This document shows positions 58,273 to 64,000 of a stretch of 64,000 bases of DNA, in pieces. The stretch comes from Paenibacillus pasadenensis DSM 19293. GTDB lineage: Bacteria > Bacillota > Bacilli > Paenibacillales > Paenibacillaceae. The stretch lies in assembly GCF_000422485.1 (NCBI RefSeq), contig NZ_AULW01000051.1:1-64000 (forward strand), given 5' to 3'. The first letter of the stretch is position 1. Every line of letters starts with the position of its first letter. The notes under the pieces were generated by a model. It was not told the DNA's origin. It searched no databases and worked only from the letters and a program-made list of their open reading frames with translations. A program made the position numbers and the translations under genes.

Positions 58273-59688
58273 ATGGATGTGGTCGAGCTGTCGCGGCTTC
58301 AGTTCGCGTCGACGACGATTTTTCACTTTTTCTTCGTGCCGGTCAGCATCGGGCTCGCGCTGCTGCTCGCGATCATGGAGACTCTCTACGTGCGCCGGGG
58401 AGACGAGACGTACAAGCGCATGGCCCAGTTCTGGGGCAAGCTGTTCCTGATCAACTTCGCGATCGGCGTCGTGACGGGCATCCTGCAGGAATTCCAGTTC
58501 GGCATGAACTGGTCGGACTACTCGCGCTTCGTCGGGGACGTGTTCGGCGCGCCGCTCGCGGTGGAGGCGCTGCTGGCGTTTTTCCTGGAGTCGACGTTCA
58601 TCGGCATCTGGATCTTCGGCTGGGATAAAGTGTCCAAGAAGATCCATCTGCTGTCCATTTGGATGGTCGCGCTCGGCACGACGATGTCCGCCTTCTGGAT
58701 CCTCACGGCGAACTCGTTCATGCAGCATCCGGTCGGCTTCGCGATCACGAACGGGCGGGCGGAGATGAACGACTTCTGGGCGCTCGTCACGAACGGCCAG
58801 GCGCTCGTCGAGTTCCCGCATACGGTATTCGGCGCGTTCGCCACCGGGGCGTTCCTCGTGCTCGGAATCAGCGCCTGGAAGCTGCTGCGGCGGCAGGACA
58901 CGGACTTTTTCCTCCGGTCGTTCAAGATCGCCGCGCTCGTCGCCGTCAGCTCCTCGATCCTCGTCGCCTTCGCCGGCCACTGGCAGGCCCAGTACCTCGT
59001 ACACACGCAGCCGATGAAGATGGCCGCCGCCGAAGGGCTGTGGGGCGAGAGCGGCGATCCGGCCGCGTGGACGGTCGTCGCCAGCATCGATCCCGAGAAC
59101 AAGGTGAGCAAGCATGAGCTGCAGATTCCGTATCTGCTCAGCTTCCTCTCCTACAGCCGCTTCAGCGGCGAGGTGAAAGGGATGAACGAGCTGCAGGCCG
59201 AGTACGAGCAGCAGTACGGCCCGGGCGACTACATCCCGCCGGTGCGCACGACGTTCTGGAGCTTCCGCATCATGGTCGCCGCCGGCATGGCGATGATCTT
59301 CATCGGCCTGTACGCCTCGTGGCTCATCTGGCGCCAAAAGCTCGCCGGCATGGGACGCTGGTTCCTGCGGCTCTGCTTCGCCGGCCTGCTGCTGCCGCCG
59401 ATCGCCAATACGGCCGGCTGGTGCATGACGGAGTTCGGCCGCCAGCCGTGGACGGTGTTCGGCCTGATGACGACGGCGGACAGCGTGAGCCCCGGCGTCA
59501 CCGCCGGCGAGGTGCTGTTCTCGCTGATCGTATTCAACGGCATTTACGCGGCGCTGGCCGCCGTGCTCGTGTACCTGTTCGTGAAGGTCATCCAGAAAGG
59601 GCCTTACGCGTCGGCGGAAGAAGAGGCGGATTCGGGGCCGCTGCCGCCGCGCCGCCCGGGAAAGGAGGCGCCTCATGCTCACGCTTAG
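58273..59688 (+). CDS. cydA: Cytochrome bd ubiquinol oxidase subunit I
   Basis: 471 residues, the short Q-loop type of Gram-positive bacteria. The N-terminal RLQFASTTIFHFFFVP contains the haem ligand His18. GRQPWTVFGLM near residue 395 is the conserved CydA motif, and nine or so membrane segments are visible. With CydB it reduces oxygen to water at low oxygen using quinol. Its end overlaps cydB by 14 bases. Confidence 0.96.
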   Translation: MDVVELSRLQFASTTIFHFFFVPVSIGLALLLAIMETLYVRRGDETYKRMAQFWGKLFLINFAIGVVTGILQEFQFGMNWSDYSRFVGDVFGAPLAVEALLAFFLESTFIGIWIFGWDKVSKKIHLLSIWMVALGTTMSAFWILTANSFMQHPVGFAITNGRAEMNDFWALVTNGQALVEFPHTVFGAFATGAFLVLGISAWKLLRRQDTDFFLRSFKIAALVAVSSSILVAFAGHWQAQYLVHTQPMKMAAAEGLWGESGDPAAWTVVASIDPENKVSKHELQIPYLLSFLSYSRFSGEVKGMNELQAEYEQQYGPGDYIPPVRTTFWSFRIMVAAGMAMIFIGLYASWLIWRQKLAGMGRWFLRLCFAGLLLPPIANTAGWCMTEFGRQPWTVFGLMTTADSVSPGVTAGEVLFSLIVFNGIYAALAAVLVYLFVKVIQKGPYASAEEEADSGPLPPRRPGKEAPHAHA

Positions 59689-60694
59689 CGATCTGTGGTT
59701 CATCCTGATCGGCGTCCTGTTCGTCGGCTTCTTCTTCCTCGAAGGGTTCGACTTCGGCGTCGGCATGCAGTCGCAGCTGCTCGCCCGCACGGAATCCGAG
59801 CGGCGCGTCATGATCAACTCGATCGGCCCGTTCTGGGACGCCAACGAGGTATGGCTGCTGACGGGAGCGGGCGCGATGTTCGCGGCGTTCCCGCACTGGT
59901 ACGCGACGCTGTTCAGCGGCTTCTACGTGCCGTTCGTGCTCGCTCTCCTCGGCCTCATCCTGCGCGGCGTGGCGTTCGAGTTCCGCGGCAAGGCGCAGAG
60001 CCTGGGCTGGAAAAGGACATGGGACGCCGCGATTCTGACCGGCAGCTTCCTGCCGCCGTTCCTGCTGGCCGTCGTGTTCGCCTGCTTCATCCGCGGCCTG
60101 CCGATCGATGCCGACATGGAGATGCATGCCTCGCTGCTGGGCGACATCGTGAACGGCTATACGGTGCTCGCCGGCATCGCCGTCGTGCTGCTGTGCAATG
60201 TGCACGGCCTGCTGTTCACGGCGCTGCGCGTCACGGGCGAGCTGCAGGAGCGGGCGCGGCGGCGCGCCCGGCTGCTGCTGCTCCCGACCGGCGTGGCGCT
60301 CGCCGGCCTCGTCGCCGCGACCGCATTCGAGACGGACATCTTCGACGTCCGCGGGCCGCTCCTCTACGCGCTCTGCGCCGTCGGCGCGGCGGCGCTCGCG
60401 CTCGCCTGGCGGCTGGCCGGCGCCGGCCGCGACGGCTGGGCGTTCGGCATGACGGGGCTGACGCTCGCGGCGATGGTGTCGTCCGTCTTTGTCGGCCTGT
60501 TCCCCCGGGTCATGGTCAGCAGCCTCGACGCCGCCTACAGCATGACGGTCGCCGGCTCGGCATCGGGCGCCTACTCGCTCAAGGTGATGACGATCGTGGC
60601 GCTGACGCTGCTGCCGTTCGTGCTCGGCTATCAGGCGTGGAGCTACTTCATCTTCCACAAGCGCCTCCATGCCAAGGATCATCTGGAATACTAG
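59675..60694 (+). CDS. cydB: Cytochrome bd ubiquinol oxidase subunit II
   Basis: 339 residues. The N-terminus LSDLWFILIGVLFVGFFFLEGFDFGVGMQ and INSIGPFWDANEVWLLTGAGAMFAAFP are diagnostic of CydB. Eight or so membrane segments follow. AAAGGAGG precedes the ATG, inside the cydA end. cydD begins 34 bases later. Confidence 0.96.
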   Translation: MLTLSDLWFILIGVLFVGFFFLEGFDFGVGMQSQLLARTESERRVMINSIGPFWDANEVWLLTGAGAMFAAFPHWYATLFSGFYVPFVLALLGLILRGVAFEFRGKAQSLGWKRTWDAAILTGSFLPPFLLAVVFACFIRGLPIDADMEMHASLLGDIVNGYTVLAGIAVVLLCNVHGLLFTALRVTGELQERARRRARLLLLPTGVALAGLVAATAFETDIFDVRGPLLYALCAVGAAALALAWRLAGAGRDGWAFGMTGLTLAAMVSSVFVGLFPRVMVSSLDAAYSMTVAGSASGAYSLKVMTIVALTLLPFVLGYQAWSYFIFHKRLHAKDHLEY

Positions 60695-60728
60695 AACGAG
60701 ATCAAGACGAAGGAGACGGTGAGCGCGG

Positions 60729-62513
60729 ATGGACCGGAACTTGCTGACGTACAAAGGAATCCGCAAGGCGCTGGGCCTCATCGGCGCGCTTGCCGTCCTG
60801 CAGACCGCCTGCATCGCGCTCGCGGCGGCGGGGCTGGCGGAGGCCGTCTCCTCGCTGTTCGCGGGACAACCGGCGAAGGAGCAATGGCGCCCGGCGCTGT
60901 TGTTCCTTCTTGCTTTCATGGGAAGGCATGGCTGCGCGGCGTTGTCCGCCCGCATCGCCTGGCGGTTCGCCGAAACGACGGCCGCCGCGCTGCGGCGGGC
61001 GATGCTGGAGCGGCTGCTGCGGCTCGGCTCCCGAGCTGCCGGCGACCTAGGCGTCGGCGGCTGGGTGACGCTCGCGCTGGAGGGGACGGGCAAGTTCCGC
61101 GCCTACCTCGAGCTGATCCTGCCGCGGATGGCCGGCATGGCGGCGACGCCGGCGCTGCTGCTCGTCTGCGTGCTGGCGCTCGACCGGCTGAGCGGCCTCA
61201 TCCTGCTCGTGACGCTGCCGATCCTGATCGTGTTCCTCATCCTGATCGGCATGACCGCGCGCGGGCAGATGGACCGCCAGCTGGCGACGTACCGGCGGCT
61301 CGCGGGCCACTTCGTCGACTCGCTGCGGGGGCTGGAGACGCTGTTCGTGCTCGGCCGCAGCCGCTCGCATCGCCGCAGCATCGAGGACGTCAGCGAGCGG
61401 TACCGGGCGGCGACGATGAAGACGCTGCGCGTGGCGTTCCTCAGCTCGCTTGCGCTCGACTTCTTCACGATGCTGTCGGTCGCCTCGGTGGCGGTCAGCC
61501 TCGGCGTGCGGCTGGTGAACGGCCAGATGGAGCTCGTCACCGCGCTCACGGTGCTGATCCTCGCGCCGGAGTATTTCCTGCCGGTGCGCCAGGTCGGCGC
61601 GGACTTCCACGCCACGCTCGACGGCAAGGAGGCCGGCGAGGCGATGCGCGCCGTCATCGAGACGCCGGTGCCGGAGGCGAGGCTGCTCGGCGCGGCGGCG
61701 GAGCGGACTGAAGCAGAGGGAGCAGGGGCGGAAGGCGGGGCTTTTCCCCCGTATCGCGATCCGTTCGCCTGGGGGCCGGACAGCCGCCTGCGGCTGGAAG
61801 GCGTCGGCGTCCGGCATGGCGACGGTCCGGCCTCGCTGGAGAGCGTCAGCCTGGAGCTGCGCGCCGGCGAGCGCGTCGGCATCGTCGGGGCGAGCGGCGC
61901 GGGCAAGTCGACGCTGCTGGGCGTGCTGGGCGGCTTCCTCGCTCCGACGGAAGGCTCGGCCGTGCTGGGGGGCCGCCGCTGGAGCGGCTTGACGGCGGAC
62001 GGCTGGCGTTCGCAGATTTCCTACATTCCGCAGCGGCCGCATCTGTTCGGCGGCACGCTCGGCGACAACATCCGGCTGTACCAGCCGGAGGCGACGGATG
62101 AGGAGACGGCCGCCGCTGCTCGGGCCGCCGGCCTCGGGCCGCTGCTGCGCTCGCTGCCGCTCGGCCTGCAGGAGCCGATCGGCGAGGGCGGCCGGCAGCT
62201 GAGCGGCGGCCAGCGGCAGCGCGTGGCGCTCGCGCGGGCGCTGCTCGGCCAGCGGCCGATCGTGCTGCTCGACGAGCCGACGGCGCATTTGGACATCGAG
62301 ACGGAATACGAGCTCAAGCCGTCGATGCTCCCTCTTTTTGAAGGACGGCTCGTCGTGCTCGCGACCCATCGGCTGCACTGGATGGAGCAGATGGACCGCA
62401 TCGTCGTGCTGGATGGCGGCCGGATCGTCGAGTCCGGCACTCCGGAGGAGCTGATGGCGCTTCGCGGCGCCTACTATGACCTGGCCACGGCCGGATGGGA
62501 GGAGACCGCATGA
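60729..62513 (+). CDS. cydD: ABC exporter CydD (cytochrome bd assembly)
   Basis: 594 residues. An N-terminal six-segment membrane domain is followed by an Ala/Glu-rich linker (about 318-345) and a nucleotide-binding domain: Walker A GASGAGKSTLLG, signature LSGGQRQRVALARALL, Walker B IVLLDEPTAH and the H-loop ATHRLHW. CydDC exports glutathione or cysteine and is required for active cytochrome bd. It overlaps cydC by four bases. Confidence 0.95.
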   Translation: MDRNLLTYKGIRKALGLIGALAVLQTACIALAAAGLAEAVSSLFAGQPAKEQWRPALLFLLAFMGRHGCAALSARIAWRFAETTAAALRRAMLERLLRLGSRAAGDLGVGGWVTLALEGTGKFRAYLELILPRMAGMAATPALLLVCVLALDRLSGLILLVTLPILIVFLILIGMTARGQMDRQLATYRRLAGHFVDSLRGLETLFVLGRSRSHRRSIEDVSERYRAATMKTLRVAFLSSLALDFFTMLSVASVAVSLGVRLVNGQMELVTALTVLILAPEYFLPVRQVGADFHATLDGKEAGEAMRAVIETPVPEARLLGAAAERTEAEGAGAEGGAFPPYRDPFAWGPDSRLRLEGVGVRHGDGPASLESVSLELRAGERVGIVGASGAGKSTLLGVLGGFLAPTEGSAVLGGRRWSGLTADGWRSQISYIPQRPHLFGGTLGDNIRLYQPEATDEETAAAARAAGLGPLLRSLPLGLQEPIGEGGRQLSGGQRQRVALARALLGQRPIVLLDEPTAHLDIETEYELKPSMLPLFEGRLVVLATHRLHWMEQMDRIVVLDGGRIVESGTPEELMALRGAYYDLATAGWEETA

Positions 62514-64000
62514 GCCGGCCGCGCTGGATTACACCGTATCTGTCCCTCTACCGGTGGCGGATGCTGCTGTCGCTGCTGCTCGGCACGCTGACCGTCTTCG
62601 CCGCCGCGGCGCTGATGTTCACGTCCGGCTTCCTCATCTCCAAGTCGTCCACTCCGATCGAGAACATCCTCATGGTCTACGTCCCGATCGTCGGCGTGCG
62701 CGCCTTCGGCACGAGCCGGGCCGTGCTGAGCTATGTCGAAAAGCTGTGCAGCCACGACACGGTGCTGCGCATCCTGTCGAGCATGCGCGTGCGGCTGTAT
62801 CGAATTCTGGCGCCGCAGGCGATGGAGCTGGCGGCGCGCTGCCGCACGGGCGACCTGCTCGGACTGCTCGCCGAGGACATCGAGCAGCTGCAGCAGGTGT
62901 TCCTGCGCGTCGTGTTCCCGGCCGCTGCGGCGCTGGCGCTGTACGCCGCCGTCGTCGCGGGACTCGGCCGCTTCGATGCCGGCTTCGCCCTGTTGGCCGG
63001 CCTGTACCTGCTGCTGCTGATCGCCGTGCTGCCGCTCGTCTCGCTGCTGCGGACGCGCCGCGCCCAGCGGCAGGTCAAGGAGCGCCGGGCCCGCTTGTAC
63101 CGGTCGCTGACCGACGCCGTGCTCGGGCTCGACGACTGGATGCTGAGCGGGCAGCAGGCGCGCTTCCTCGGCGGCTACGAGGATGACGAGCGTTTCGTCG
63201 CGGCGGCCGACGGCGAGCTGCGCCAGTGGGCGCGCCGCCGCCAGCTGCTCGGCCAGGCGCTCGTCGGCTTCGCCGTCGTCGCCGTCGTCGCCTGGGCGGG
63301 CGGCGAGGCCGGAGCCGGGCGGCTCGAGCCGACGCTCATCGCCGCGTTCGCGCTGGCGGCGTTTCCGCTGGCGGACGCCTGGCTGCCGCTGTCCGAGGCG
63401 GCGGAGCGCATCCCCGCTTATCGCCGTTCGCTGGAGCGGCTGAGAGGCTTGCAGCAGGCGGGAATGAACGGGGAGGATTACTCGGTCATACAAAATGTTA
63501 CCGAGGAAATGAGAGAATTCGAGATAAAGAAGGAGAATAGAGAAGGAGATGCAGTTAAGCATGCTAGAGAGCTTGCGGCAGCGGGGGCGGTACGGAACGG
63601 GCTGACGGGCGGAGTATCCGGCGGCGCATTCGGCCTGGCGGGGGGAGGCGGATGGAGCGGGACGGCCGCTGCGGCGGAGCGAGGACTGGGGAGCGAGAGC
63701 TTCCAGAAGGCTGACGCATCGGAGAGGCGGCGCAGGGATAGAAGCTTCCGAGGGACGGCCGACGAAGGGAGCGCTCTGCATCTGCGCCGCCCGTCGGCGG
63801 TGACGGTCGAGCTTCGGGACGCCGGCTATCGCTACGGCGGCGAAGCTGCCTGCGCGCTGAAGCATGTCGATCTCTGTCTGCCGCAGGGCGCGAAAATCGC
63901 CGTGCTCGGCCCGAGCGGCGCGGGCAAGTCGACGCTGCTCAAGCTGCTGTTCGGCGCGCTGAGGCCGACCGCCGGGAGCGCGCGCATCGGCTCGCGGGCG
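62510..64000 (+). CDS. cydC: ABC exporter CydC (partial, runs off the window)
   Basis: 497 residues are present; the frame is open to the window end. The membrane domain (about 1-310) starts SRPRWITPYLSLYRWRMLLS and contains PLVSLLRTRRAQRQVKERRARLYRSL. The nucleotide-binding domain opens near residue 430, with Walker A GPSGAGKSTLLKLLFG at about 466; the signature and Walker B lie beyond the window. Between them is an unusually long low-complexity Gly/Ala/Glu/Arg insert (about 312-425). The ATG overlaps the cydD stop. Confidence 0.93.
   Translation, partial: MSRPRWITPYLSLYRWRMLLSLLLGTLTVFAAAALMFTSGFLISKSSTPIENILMVYVPIVGVRAFGTSRAVLSYVEKLCSHDTVLRILSSMRVRLYRILAPQAMELAARCRTGDLLGLLAEDIEQLQQVFLRVVFPAAAALALYAAVVAGLGRFDAGFALLAGLYLLLLIAVLPLVSLLRTRRAQRQVKERRARLYRSLTDAVLGLDDWMLSGQQARFLGGYEDDERFVAAADGELRQWARRRQLLGQALVGFAVVAVVAWAGGEAGAGRLEPTLIAAFALAAFPLADAWLPLSEAAERIPAYRRSLERLRGLQQAGMNGEDYSVIQNVTEEMREFEIKKENREGDAVKHARELAAAGAVRNGLTGGVSGGAFGLAGGGGWSGTAAAAERGLGSESFQKADASERRRRDRSFRGTADEGSALHLRRPSAVTVELRDAGYRYGGEAACALKHVDLCLPQGAKIAVLGPSGAGKSTLLKLLFGALRPTAGSARIGSRA

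Overview
The window is the replication-origin region of a spore-forming Firmicute, most probably a high-GC member of the Paenibacillaceae. The gene order rpmH-dnaA-dnaN-yaaA-recF-remB-gyrB-gyrA, the noc-parA-parB block, the walRKHIJ operon, the spore-type genes (yyaC, a YheC/YheD ATP-grasp gene) and the 16S leader all point there. The DNA is GC-rich, so long antisense shadow frames lie opposite most genes. Species cannot be named from the sequence alone.

Left arm (1-11.6 kb, mostly minus strand): the 5' end of a 16S rRNA gene with its promoter, an HD-GYP phosphodiesterase-like gene, gyrA, a plus-strand YheC/YheD gene wedged between gyrA and gyrB, then gyrB, remB, recF, yaaA, dnaN and dnaA. 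The origin is bipartite. DnaA boxes lie both upstream of dnaA (11.66-12.0 kb) and between dnaA and dnaN (10.08-10.2 kb). The second part has the layout of a basal unwinding system: AT-rich stretch, TAG triplets, GC-rich spacer, DnaA box.

Right arm (12-49.8 kb, mostly plus strand): rpmH, rnpA, yidC, mnmE, mnmG, rsmG, noc, parA and parB with two consensus parS sites; a cysteine-desulfurase-like gene; yyaC, DUF3343, mscS, DUF951; tRNA-Ser(CGA); rpsF-ssb-rpsR; a CNNM transporter-like gene; a DUF1836 regulator; an LCP cell-wall ligase; a CBS protein; yybS-gdpP-rplI-dnaB; purA behind a PurR-type operator; an M23 peptidase; walR-walK-yycH-yycI, walJ, htrA and yyzF. Genes usually seen in this neighbourhood (jag, ychF, rlmH) are absent from their expected positions.

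Accessory end (49.8-64 kb): a DnaA-box cluster, then a compact ECF42-type sigma factor module (alpha/beta hydrolase; YCII/DGPF protein, ECF42 sigma factor, DUF1801 protein). Two near-identical TGTCGA-N17-CGWC promoters precede the hydrolase and the YCII gene. Next come a 1638-residue head-on YVTN/SpaA-like/DUF11 repeat protein and the cydABDC cytochrome bd operon behind an 18-bp Fnr/CRP- or Rex-like palindrome. cydC runs off the window end.

The strongest candidates for something new are the self-contained ECF42 regulon with its duplicated promoter, the 43-bp palindromic tandem array growing out of the dnaB stop codon, the leaderless giant DUF11 protein, and the relocated-looking DnaA-box cluster where rlmH would normally be.
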